DNA of 60,196 bases from the NCBI RefSeq assembly GCF_019042215.1, contig NZ_JAHQCS010000110.1, positions 1-60,196 on the forward strand, written 5' to 3'. A model generated the notes under the pieces. The model was given only the letters and a program-made list of their open reading frames with translations, was not told the DNA's origin and made no database searches. Source of the DNA: Evansella tamaricis. GTDB lineage: Bacteria; Bacillota; Bacilli; Bacillales; Salisediminibacteriaceae. Positions within the stretch are counted from its first letter, which is position 1. Every line of letters begins with the position of its first letter. The translations under genes and the position numbers were made by a program. Shown piece by piece: positions 49,033 through 57,050 of this stretch.

Positions 49033-49073
49033 AACACGGGATCCCCATATCTCATTTGGGTGATCTCGTTTTT
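49033..49073 (+). terminator. Terminator of the RAYT-ssb operon
   Basis: ACGGGATC and GATCTCGT pair with one wobble, CCCA/TGGG pair inside, and a T run follows. It closes the three-gene transcript. Confidence 0.65.
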
Positions 49074-49149
49074 TGTTTTCGTTTATTCCCAAATCAAACT
49101 TCTCCCACTGCAAACAGCTCATATGAGCAAGTAAGTGGCGGTTTATTTA

Positions 49150-49314
49150 ATGAAGTTTTGAGATTTTAATTTATGGCATTCGGTTGAAGAAATATTGATT
49201 AATGATAAATTCATTGGATTTATTTACCGGGAAATACGAAATACCACGGGGAAGGCTGCTATCCGTAAGATTCGTGAAAACAATGGACGCGCTTTCATAC
49301 CCGTGATATACTAA
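49150..49314 (+). pseudogene. Small gene remnant interrupted by TGA
   Basis: An ATG at 49150 opens MKF, then TGA at 49159, then 50 codons in the same frame (DFNLWHSVEEILINDKFIGF, IYREIRNTTGKAAIRKIREN, NGRAFIPVIY) ending at TAA 49312-49314. The balanced, basic amino-acid use looks like real protein. TGA may be a mutated TGG. Alternatively a non-ATG start after the stop gives an intact gene of about 45 codons. The function is unknown. Confidence 0.4.
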
Positions 49315-49349
49315 TTTCAAGGGAAAGGTTCTTTTTTTATACTCCATAG

Positions 49350-49363
49350 TGCAATCGTTTGCA
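49350..49363 (+). promoter_or_regulatory. LacI-family (CcpA/MalR-like) operator before the glycosidase gene
   Basis: TGCAATCGTTTGCA is palindromic around a central CG and matches 12 of 14 positions of the cre consensus TGWAANCGNTNWCA. It lies 75 bp before the ribosome site of the glycosidase gene, fitting catabolite or maltose-type control. Confidence 0.55.
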
Positions 49364-49378
49364 CAAAATGAACTAGGT

Positions 49379-49420
49379 GTTCACAAAATTGTGCGGGACC
49401 TGGTCCCTGAACTTTATATG
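49379..49420. repeat. REP-like palindrome in the glycosidase leader
   Basis: GTTCACAAAATTGTGCGGGA, CC, central T, GGTCCCTGAACTTTATATGAA. The right arm has diverged. It lies immediately before the AAGGAGG of the glycosidase gene, so it is probably transcribed in the 5' leader. Confidence 0.7.
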
Positions 49421-49437
49421 AATAAGGAGGATGCTAC

Positions 49438-51216
49438 ATGTTATTGGAAGCCATTTATCATCAATCAAAATCTCATTATGCCTATGCTTACAATCCTACC
49501 ACGCTGCACATTCGTGTCCGGACAAAGAGAAACGACATGGACAATGTCTATCTTATCCATGGGGACAAGTACAAATTTCAGCCGGACTACATAAACACAA
49601 CAAAGATGAAAAAATTCGCAAGCGACACACTATTTGATTACTACCACGCGGAAGTGAAACCACCGTATCGACGTTTCGCCTATTGTTTTCGATTTGAGAG
49701 TGGCGATGAAGTGATGCATTATAACGAAGTTGGATTTCAGGAGGAAGGTTTTGACTCTAAAGAAGGAATTGGTATGCTCGACTCTCCTTCTGGTATGTTT
49801 GAATTCCCATTCCTTAACCCAATTGATGTAAACACACCTCCCGAATGGGTGAAAGACGCTATTTTTTACCAAATTTTCCCTGAAAGGTTCGGGAATGGAG
49901 ATCCATCTCTTAATCCAACAAACGTAGAACCTTGGTCTGAGGACGTGGATCCAACTCCACAAAACTTCTTTGGTGGTGACCTTCAAGGGGTTATTGACCA
50001 CCTGGATTACTTGGTGGAACTTGGAATCAACGCCATTTACTTCACACCTATCTTCGAAGCGACGACGAACCATAAGTACGATACGATCGATTATTTAAAG
50101 GTAGACCCTCACTTTGGTGACAATGCTTTGGCGAAAAAAATGGTGGATGAGGCTCACAAACGGGGAATAAAAATCATGTTAGACGCTGTTTTTAATCATT
50201 CCGGCTTCTTTTTTCCTCCGTTCCAGGATGTGTTAAAGCACGGGGAAAAATCGAAATACACAGACTGGTTCCACCTCAGGGAATTTCCGGTGAAAACAGA
50301 ACCAGTTCCTAACTATGATGCATTCGCCTTTGTGTCCCATATGCCAAAGTTGAATACAGAACACCCGGAAGTAAAAGCTTACTTATTGGAAGTTGCCCGT
50401 TATTGGATCGAAGACATTGGTGCAGACGGGTGGCGGCTAGATGTGGCAAATGAAGTGGACCATCAATTTTGGCGTGAATTCCGCCAAGTAGTAAAAAAAG
50501 CCAATCCTGAAGCCTATATTCTAGGGGAAGTATGGCATAATTCCATGCCTTGGTTACAAGGAGACCAATTTGATGCAGTCATGAACTACCCTGTGACGAA
50601 CAGCATTCTTGAGTTTTTCTGCAAAGGATCCATCGATGCGCAGCAGTTTATGGGACGACTGGATCAAATGCAGATTGCCTATCCTAAACAAGTCAACGAA
50701 GTGGCGTTTAATTTGCTTGATTCCCATGACACACCACGCTTATTAACTATCGCCGGAAACGATAAAAACCGAATGAAGCTTGCGGCCACATTCCAATTAA
50801 CCTACATGGGATCTCCATGTATTTACTATGGGGACGAAATTGGCATGGACGGCGGGCAAGATCCAGGTTGTCGAAAACCGATGGTCTGGGAGGAAAATAA
50901 GCAAGATAAAGATCTTTTCACTTTTTATCAGCAACTAATTTCTTTACGGAAAGAACATCGGGCATTGCGGGACGGATCATTCCAGTTCCTATCAGCCGAA
51001 ACAGGACAAAGATACGTAGCATATGAACGTTCAGACGACAAAGACAGATTCCTTATTATTCTAAACAGTGACGAAAAGGAACAGGTTATTACTCTAACTG
51101 GAGTAAAAGATGGGGCATTCCGAGATGTGGTAGCAAATGAACGATACCAAGTATCCGGTGGCACATTAGAAGTAAACGTCCCAGCCTTATCCTCCCTTAT
51201 ACTAAAGGACCAATAA
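49438..51216 (+). CDS. GH13 neopullulanase / cyclomaltodextrinase-type alpha-glycosidase
   Basis: A 592-residue intracellular enzyme (no signal peptide) that cleaves cyclodextrins, pullulan or short maltodextrins. The N-terminal CBM34-like domain (about 1-120, LLEAIYHQSKSHYAYAYNPT) is typical of GH13_20. The catalytic residues are Asp335 (DGWRLDVANEVD), Glu364 (ILGEVWHNS) and Asp431 (LLDSHDTPR). Other GH13 regions seen are DAVFNHSG and IFYQIFPERFGNGD. AAGGAGG precedes the ATG. An operator-like palindrome lies upstream. It converges with a sugar epimerase gene, suggesting an oligosaccharide-use locus. Confidence 0.92.
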   Translation: MLLEAIYHQSKSHYAYAYNPTTLHIRVRTKRNDMDNVYLIHGDKYKFQPDYINTTKMKKFASDTLFDYYHAEVKPPYRRFAYCFRFESGDEVMHYNEVGFQEEGFDSKEGIGMLDSPSGMFEFPFLNPIDVNTPPEWVKDAIFYQIFPERFGNGDPSLNPTNVEPWSEDVDPTPQNFFGGDLQGVIDHLDYLVELGINAIYFTPIFEATTNHKYDTIDYLKVDPHFGDNALAKKMVDEAHKRGIKIMLDAVFNHSGFFFPPFQDVLKHGEKSKYTDWFHLREFPVKTEPVPNYDAFAFVSHMPKLNTEHPEVKAYLLEVARYWIEDIGADGWRLDVANEVDHQFWREFRQVVKKANPEAYILGEVWHNSMPWLQGDQFDAVMNYPVTNSILEFFCKGSIDAQQFMGRLDQMQIAYPKQVNEVAFNLLDSHDTPRLLTIAGNDKNRMKLAATFQLTYMGSPCIYYGDEIGMDGGQDPGCRKPMVWEENKQDKDLFTFYQQLISLRKEHRALRDGSFQFLSAETGQRYVAYERSDDKDRFLIILNSDEKEQVITLTGVKDGAFRDVVANERYQVSGGTLEVNVPALSSLILKDQ

Positions 51217-51230
51217 CCCAAAGTACTAAC

Positions 51231-51273
51231 GTCATAAAATTGTCGGGGACCTGGTCCCCGACAATTTTGTGAC
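51231..51273. repeat. REP-like palindrome between the convergent sugar genes (1)
   Basis: 21-nt arms, GTCATAAAATTG + TCGGGGACC on the left and the matching complement on the right, flank a central T; there is one mismatch (CATAA against TTGTG). It lies 15 bp past the glycosidase stop. Confidence 0.88.
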
Positions 51274-51440
51274 ATTTTAATTATTGGCATGATACTTGCA
51301 AAAACGTTATAATATGAGTAATCTAAAAAGATCTTTAACCGACCATACATATAACGCAACACCCATATATCCGATATAATAAGAGTCCATAGGAAAAAGT
51401 TAGCCCCTTTCGCTTGTGAGACTCTTATTATTTTTGATCT

Positions 51441-51512
51441 GTTCACAAAAAGTTCGGGGACCTGGTCCCCGAACTTTTATTGCGGGACCAGGTCCCGCAC
51501 AATTTAGTGAAC
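51441..51512. repeat. Inverted pair of REP-like palindromes between the convergent sugar genes (2)
   Basis: 51441-51479 has core TTCGGGGACC-T-GGTCCCCGAA; 51480-51512 has core TGCGGGACC-A-GGTCCCGCA. The outer ends are GTTCAC and GTGAAC. The opposite central bases mark opposite orientation, as in a REPIN. The right end overlaps the 3' end of the epimerase gene, including its stop codon. Confidence 0.85.
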
Positions 51513-52715
51513 AATCCGACTGACTCGTTCAATGACCTCCATACAAGCACGGCTATTATGGTCCGGTCCTTTCCAAGGTTCCACAATCGGCTTCGAAGTA
51601 TCGATCTCATTGTCACGTGTCAATTGCCAGTACCATTCCCCGTGCTTTGGATCAACATAATAATCCCTTATATAATCCCATGAATTATTAAAATGGGTTA
51701 AGTATTTCTCCTCCCCTGTCACCTCATAGGCATTCAAAAACGCAACCATCGCCTCAGATTGCACCCACCAAACCCGCGCACCATCGAGTACTTCCCCGTT
51801 CACCGATTCGTGAACCAGGCTGCCATCGTCCTCTATCCCTTCCTCAATACAAGTATCCACAATACTCATTGTCACATTTTTCATTTTCTCAACTCTCTTC
51901 TCACAATCCAACGCCTGTGCAGCAGCTGTCATTATCCAACTAAACTCCATATCACGGCCGTAAACCACGCGCGAAGACTCCTGACCCCACTTTTCATCAA
52001 AAAATAAAGTTACATGGCCTGTTTCATTGTTCATCCCTTTTTCCAATAGGAGATCAAACAATGCCTTCAACTTATCTTCCACAACCTCGTCTTCCATCAC
52101 ACTATATAAATTCAAGTAGGCTTGTAATATTAGAAGATGGGTTTTCATCGTTTTTGCCACATGTAAATCATTTTCCCGAAGTCTCAAATCCCCATCTTGT
52201 TCCCAATCCCTAGTGAAGGATTCGTAATAACCCCCGTTCTTCTTATCAGCACCATGTTTTTCCATCACCCGAAATAGCTCCTTCGCTAAATTAAGCACAT
52301 CCCCATTTCCAGTTACTTTGAAAAACTCAGTTATCCCATACAAAGCAAATGCCTGATTATACATATGTTTATGGGTATCTTTTGCTAATCCATTATCTTC
52401 ATCTAGCGACCAATAAAAGCCCCCGTATTCCTTATCGAGAAAATGTTCGATCATGTAATCATAAGCCCGCTCTGCAACCTTCACATCATCTTCATGATTA
52501 TACATGCGATAGGCTGCGGAAAAACTCCATAAAATTTTCGAATAGAGGATGCAGATCTTATCACTTTCTTTATCAATTGATAAGTCAAAAAACATATAAC
52601 CATGGAAACCATCGCCGTATTCATCCACAACATGCGTCTTCCAAAATGGCAAAATATGGTCTACCAGTTCCTTTTCAATCTCGTCTTTCACACCTAAGAG
52701 ATGATTCTGTTCCAT
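51504..52715 (-). CDS. AGE-family sugar 2-epimerase (cellobiose 2-epimerase-like)
   Basis: A 403-residue (alpha/alpha)6-barrel protein of the N-acylglucosamine 2-epimerase family. Family landmarks seen are FHGYMFFDLSID, KILWSFSAAYRMY, EYGGFYWSLDEDN, KHMYNQAFALYGITEF, GYYESFTRDWEQDG, RVWWVQSEAMVAFLNAYEVT and WYWQLTRDNEIDTSKPIVEP, with His/Arg active-site positions in the usual places. The overall pattern fits cellobiose 2-epimerases, which turn beta-1,4 disaccharides into epimers at the reducing end. Mannose isomerase or GlcNAc epimerase activity cannot be excluded. The stop codon lies within a REP-like element. Array B begins 200 bp upstream. Confidence 0.88.
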   Translation of the reverse strand: MEQNHLLGVKDEIEKELVDHILPFWKTHVVDEYGDGFHGYMFFDLSIDKESDKICILYSKILWSFSAAYRMYNHEDDVKVAERAYDYMIEHFLDKEYGGFYWSLDEDNGLAKDTHKHMYNQAFALYGITEFFKVTGNGDVLNLAKELFRVMEKHGADKKNGGYYESFTRDWEQDGDLRLRENDLHVAKTMKTHLLILQAYLNLYSVMEDEVVEDKLKALFDLLLEKGMNNETGHVTLFFDEKWGQESSRVVYGRDMEFSWIMTAAAQALDCEKRVEKMKNVTMSIVDTCIEEGIEDDGSLVHESVNGEVLDGARVWWVQSEAMVAFLNAYEVTGEEKYLTHFNNSWDYIRDYYVDPKHGEWYWQLTRDNEIDTSKPIVEPWKGPDHNSRACMEVIERVSRIVH

Positions 52716-52912
52716 AATAGTAACTCACCCTTTCCCGTCAAAGTATGTATTGAAAAGTTCTCGAATATAATGGACAAAAATTAGGCAGGAAATCTTTTAC
52801 CCCTTAGTTTCTCTTTTTGAGATAGAACCATTCATTAAATTGACGTTAATTAATTTGTCACGAATTCTCGAACAGTTCAGTCAGTCCAACTAATTAACAG
52901 AACCTATCATGG

Positions 52913-54171
52913 GTTCGGACAATTCTTCTGCTTGTCCTCTTCCAACTGTCCGAACTCACCTCCAGTTCGGACAATTCATCAACTGCTCGTATTCCATTTG
53001 TCCGAATCTGGCTCCAGTTCGGACAACTCATCAACTTCTCCTTCTCCATTTGTCCGAACCAAGCCCAAGTTCGGACAACTCATCAACTTCTCCTTCTCCA
53101 ACTGTCCGAACTAGCCTCCAGTTCGGACAACTCATCAGCTACTTCTTCTCCAACTGTCCGAACTCACTTCCAGTTCGGACAACTCATCAACATCTCCTTC
53201 TCCAACTGTCCGAACTCACCTCCAGTTCGGACAATTCACCAGCTTCTCCTTCTCCATTTGTCCGAATCTGCCTCCAGTTCGGACAATTCATCAACTTCTC
53301 CTCTTCCAATTGTCCGAACCAAGCTCCAGTTCGGACAATTCATCAGCTTCTCCTTCTCCATTTGTCCGAACCAAGCCCCAGTTCGGACAACTCATCAACT
53401 TCTCCTTCTCCAACTGTCCGAACTCAGCCCCAGTTCGGACAATTCACCAGCTTCTCCTTCTCCATTTGTCCGAACCAAGCCCCAGTTCGGACAACTCACC
53501 AGCTTCTCCTTCTTCAATTGTCCGAACCTAGCCCAAATTCGGACAACTCATCAACTTCTCCTTCTCCAACTGTCCGAACTCAGCCCCAGTTCGGACAACT
53601 CATCAGCTACTTCTTCTCCAACTGTCCGAAATTCACCCCCAGTTCGGACAATTCATCAACTTCTCCTATTCCAATTGTCCGAATCTGGCTCCAGTTCGGA
53701 CAATTCATCAACTGCTCGTATTCCATTTGTCCGAACTCACCTCCAGTTCGGACAATTCACCAGCTTCTCCTTCTCCATTTGTCCGAACCAAGCCCAAGTT
53801 CGGACAACTCATCAACTTCTCCTTCTCCATTTGTCCGAACTAGCCTCCAGCTCGGACAACTCATCAGCTACTTCTTCTCCAACTGTCCGAACTCACTTCC
53901 AGTTCGGACAACTCATCAACTTCTCCTTCTCCAACTGTCCGAACTCACCTCCAGTTCGGACAATTCACCTACTGCTCCTCTTCCAACTGTCCGAACCAAG
54001 CTCCAGTTCGGACAATTCACCAGCTTCTCCTTCTCCATTTGTCCGAACTAGCCTCCAGTTCGGACAATTCACCAGCTTCTCCTTCTCCATTTGTCCGAAC
54101 TAGCCTCCAGTTCGGACAATTCACCAGCTTCTCCTTCTCCATTTGTCCTAACTCAGCTCCAGTTCGGACAA
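52913..54171 (+). repeat. 52-bp palindromic array B (24 complete hairpin units)
   Basis: Twenty-five GTTCGGACAA-type right arms run from 52917 to 54166. Twenty-three of the 24 intervals are exactly 52 bp; one is 53 because of an extra base in the unit ending at 53646. Each unit has TGTCCGAACT - 7-nt loop (CACCTCC, AGCCTCC, CAAGCCC types) - AGTTCGGACA plus a pyrimidine-rich spacer in a few types (CATCAACTTCTCCTTCTCC, CACCAGCTTCTCCTTCTCC, CATCAGCTACTTCTTCTCC). It is the same family and orientation as array A. It lies between the epimerase gene and a small hypothetical gene. Confidence 0.96.
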
Positions 54172-54301
54172 TTCAACCAAATACTGTACTCGCTCGCTCC
54201 TATCCCACCAAATCACTATTCTCTCATTGTTTCCGATCCTTATTGTTTCCGATCCTTTTTATTCCCGCTCCCTCATCCTTCTTAAATCACTATTCCCCAT
54301 A

Positions 54302-54748
54302 TTATTCCCCCTTCCCCTCCTCTTCCTTCTGCAATTGCAAATGCTCAACATTCAACTTTAATTCCCCTATTTTCCGTTGCACGACCGCCAACCACTTTTC
54401 ATACTCAGGAATATATCGATCTTTCAAAAATTCAATCCTCTCCTCCACAATCGGAATACTTTCTTCTATATTTTTCGCCGTCTTAACAACTCCATTAAAA
54501 ACTTTCAGGCTATCCATCCCCCCATCATCCTTACTAAAAATCGAAACCATCGTGACATTATCCGTAGAATATGGGTCCAACCCCTCCAGCGTTCCAGACA
54601 ACAATCGATTACCGATGTCAGCATCCCCGATACGATAGGATTCCATTACAAATTCGACATTCGATTCGATTTTTTCTAAATATTCCTTGTACATGACTAA
54701 AAAACGCAACTTAGATTCCTCTAACGCCAAAATTGCTGTCACTTTCAT
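54302..54748 (-). CDS. Hypothetical helical protein
   Basis: 148 residues, soluble, strongly charged and mostly helical, with a coiled-coil-like C-terminal half (ESIPIVEERIEFLKDRYIPE, VQRKIGELKLNVEHLQLQKE) ending in a Glu/Lys tail. I do not recognise the family. GAAGGAG lies upstream; spacing would also allow a GTG at 54742. It stands between array B and the flagellar genes on their strand, but a terminator and more than 1 kb separate it from fliT. A chaperone or export-cargo role is only a guess from size and helicity. Confidence 0.6.
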   Translation of the reverse strand: MKVTAILALEESKLRFLVMYKEYLEKIESNVEFVMESYRIGDADIGNRLLSGTLEGLDPYSTDNVTMVSIFSKDDGGMDSLKVFNGVVKTAKNIEESIPIVEERIEFLKDRYIPEYEKWLAVVQRKIGELKLNVEHLQLQKEEEGKGE

Positions 54749-55290
54749 CACTCCTTCCCCTAGAATGAACGAAGATCATCTACTCTTTTTTTGAAAAAAA
54801 TCGTCACCTGTTATTTTCCATTTATTTTACACTACCTTGCTAACCGATAAAAACGATAGGAAAAAAGGAAATCGAAAGTCCATACGAAAAAACATATAAG
54901 AGAAGCCCTCGAACAAGACAACTTCTCCGAAGGTACCAAAAGCTAATACTTTCTTTTAAAAAACTAAGATCAGTCCCTTTTGCTCAAAACACCAATGGGT
55001 GAAAACTCCATCTAGAATCTTCGATTTAGGTGGTGAGATTCACCAAAGAAAAATAATCTGCTCTGCACTACCCCCACCCTTACCCTTGATAAATTTAAAT
55101 GTAAATCTACAGAAAAAAATAGAAACCTTCTAATCCATACACAAAATAAGGGAACCTCCACAAATCCGAGGCCCCCACCATTCCATACTAAAACTATCCA
55201 AATTCAAAATCTCATATCTGTAGTGCCTTACAACATTCCTAAAATAACAAACTAAAGAAAGCTAAGGACTTACTCCCCTTACATACTTCC
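54749..55290. other. Intergenic region with a decayed composite repeat
   Basis: No gene is supported. At 54896-54944 a short piece reads ATAAGAGAAGC...GAACAAGACAACTTCTCCGA..GGTACCAAAAGC. This matches the two ends of the composite repeat family joined together, as in the compact copy at 11655-11730. The rest is low-complexity AT-rich sequence. Confidence 0.5.
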
Positions 55291-55422
55291 TCACTTAAGC
55301 CTATTTTTTATTTGTATCAATGTGATCAATATTGCCACATTTACCACAGCCAAAAACGGAATTCCAAAATAAAGGACATACAAGATCCAGTTCAGCGAAT
55401 CCTTCTCCGATAATAGCTCCAT
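55291..55422 (-). CDS. 43-residue single-helix membrane protein
   Basis: A short open frame, ATG 55422 to TGA 55291, preceded by AGGAGGGG at six bases. It encodes MELLSEKDSLNWILYVLYFG, then a continuous hydrophobic helix (about 12-36) and a basic end IQIKNRLK. The layout, outside N-terminal acidic residues with a positive inner end, is that of a small membrane protein. I do not recognise it. It lies downstream of the fliT terminator and may have its own promoter. The strong ribosome site is the main support. Confidence 0.6.
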   Translation of the reverse strand: MELLSEKDSLNWILYVLYFGIPFLAVVNVAILITLIQIKNRLK

Positions 55423-55965
55423 ACCATTCCCCTCCTACCCTATTGAGATACACTTTACATCCCGCAACCATAAGACGACAGATCACCTAAAATGTTTCAT
55501 CCACTTCTTCCACCCTCCTATTCCATCTCCCCCATCCAGTACATCCGCACCACCTATTCCACCTATTCCATCTCCCCCATCAACTTCATCCACTCCATCC
55601 ACCCCATTCTTTCCACCTACTCGCCCCACCCCAAAAAAACACCGATTCCCAACCAACACAAAAAAGACCAAACCGTCACCCGATGATTTGGTCTTACCTC
55701 TCGAACTAACTTTATTACCATTTACACCCAAAATAACAATCCACATTCAAAATTAACTGACCGTTAAGAATTTACCAATATCGTCGAACCCCATCCAATA
55801 GCCAATAGCCAACAGCCAATAGCCAACAGCTTTTGCCCTGGAAATAGCCTACCTTTCTTCATCTCACAAACGCTAGACGATATACTAGCAAAAAAAACCA
55901 ATCCCAATCCTTACTAGCATCCTTATACTAAAAAACTAACACCCAAACTTCACAATGACCGTTCA
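55423..55965. other. Low-complexity region downstream of fliT
   Basis: Apart from the fliT terminator, this holds C/T-rich degenerate repeats (CCACCTATTCCA types at about 55495-55610) and a 7-bp tandem repeat of the form CCAATAG/CCAACAG at about 55794-55831. Open frames here have skewed Gly/Asp/Val composition and are not supported as genes. Confidence 0.5.
55661..55695 (-). terminator. Terminator of the flaG-fliD-fliS-fliT operon
   Basis: On the minus strand AAGACCAAA pairs with TTTGGTCTT around a 14-nt loop and runs into TTTTTTG. It lies 270 bp past fliT with no gene between. Confidence 0.7.
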
Positions 55966-56334
55966 TCAATTTTTCTTATCAATAAACGACCCGTCCAGCG
56001 GCCCATAATCATAAGGATTCTCATAACGCCGACCAGATTCCTTCTTCTTCTTCAACTCAAACATATCCCGCTTGATCCGATTTAACTCCGCCCCAAGCCG
56101 GGGTGCCATCGCCTCATTCAGCCGCACCGATTGCTCGAGCAAAACCTTATCCCCGTCATCAGGCTCCACCTTAATCGAACGAATAATCAAGCCTCGCTCC
56201 TCCGTCAAAGAAGTCAACCGCTCAATATACTCGTCCCGGACCTCCGAAGCGGGCGGTACCTCCACCAACTCATACAGCTCCTTCGTCACCGCAAACAGCT
56301 GCTCAAACGAATTCCCTTCCCTGCCAGTAACCAT
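55966..56334 (-). CDS. fliT: FliT-like flagellar chaperone
   Basis: A 122-residue helical protein downstream of fliS, in the position and of the size of B. subtilis FliT, which binds the cap protein FliD. Sequence similarity within this family is low, so the assignment leans on gene order; helices at about 10-30, 40-60 and 75-110 (LLEQSVRLNEAMAPRLGAEL, NRIKRDMFELKKKKESGRRY) fit. Possible starts are GTG 56340, GTG 56337 and ATG 56334; the first overlaps the fliS stop. GGGGAG lies 9 bases before the ATG. Confidence 0.8.
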   Translation of the reverse strand: MVTGREGNSFEQLFAVTKELYELVEVPPASEVRDEYIERLTSLTEERGLIIRSIKVEPDDGDKVLLEQSVRLNEAMAPRLGAELNRIKRDMFELKKKKESGRRYENPYDYGPLDGSFIDKKN

Positions 56335-56339
56335 CACCA

Positions 56340-56846
56340 CTATCTCCCCGCTCCAGAAGCCCTGCCAGCCCTATCCGCACCAATCGCCCCAGAACCATTC
56401 CCAGCACCAGCACTCGAACCAGCACCAACAGCCACTCCACTATTGCCGGCCCCGGCACCAACACCATGACGCCGCTGACGATCCAACAACACAACCTGCT
56501 TCCAAGTATCACAGAAATCCGCCACAAACTCCTCCGCTTCCTTCAGCGCCGCACGATCATTATTCATATTCGCATCCACCATTCGGCTCAAAATAAAATC
56601 ATATAACTGCATCATATTTTTCCCAAGCTCCGTGTCGGTCTTAAGCGTCACCATCAACTCTCTGATAATATCCTGCGCCTTGATCAGATTCTTGTTACGC
56701 TCCTCCACCTGCCCCTCATCCATCGCCTTCTCCGCCCGCTTCAAAAACTTCAAACAACCCTCATATAACATCAACGTCAACTCACCCGGCGACTTCGTCT
56801 GCACCGTATTCTGCTTATAATTCGCGTATGGATTATTAACCGCCAT
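56340..56846 (-). CDS. fliS: FliS, flagellin export chaperone, with Gly/Ala tail
   Basis: FliS binds the disordered C-terminus of flagellin and prevents early assembly. Residues 1-128 are a normal FliS (NNPYANYKQNTVQTKSPGEL, TLMLYEGCLKFLKRAEKAMD, MMQLYDFILSRMVDANMNND). The usual protein ends near there; this one adds about 40 residues, mostly Gly, Ala, Ser and Val, with short basic pieces. The ATG at 56846 follows AAAGGGGG by nine bases. It is followed by fliT with overlapping stop and start codons and preceded by fliD 204 bp upstream. Confidence 0.93.
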   Translation of the reverse strand: MAVNNPYANYKQNTVQTKSPGELTLMLYEGCLKFLKRAEKAMDEGQVEERNKNLIKAQDIIRELMVTLKTDTELGKNMMQLYDFILSRMVDANMNNDRAALKEAEEFVADFCDTWKQVVLLDRQRRHGVGAGAGNSGVAVGAGSSAGAGNGSGAIGADRAGRASGAGR

Positions 56847-57050
56847 CCTCAAAATCCCCCTTTAAAATAAACACCAAAACCACTACTACAGCCACGGGAA
56901 AACCACAACCTCTGATTAATCCCAAGTGACCTTTCCTTGAAGCAAACACTCCTCATGGAGTCAAATTATATGAAGTTGCCACATAAAAACCCAATCCATA
57001 ACCAAAATCCTAGTTAGTCACTGTTTATCTAAATAACCCTTACTTCCATC

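Noticed and set aside
52909-54171. Long plus-strand open frames (up to about 380 codons) across array B and its right edge
   Set aside because: They follow the 52-bp repeat. As 52 is not a multiple of 3 the frame rotates, and several overlapping frames are open at once because the repeat lacks stop codons. Composition is Ser/Pro/Phe-rich and there is no ribosome site.
52913-54171. CRISPR array
   Set aside because: The period is regular and units are palindromic, but the spacers are a few recurring types and not unique, the conserved part itself varies, and no cas genes are in the window.
55483-55746. 87-codon minus-strand open frame rich in Gly and Asp
   Set aside because: It follows C/T-rich degenerate repeats and runs through the fliT terminator. 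Composition is not that of a protein.
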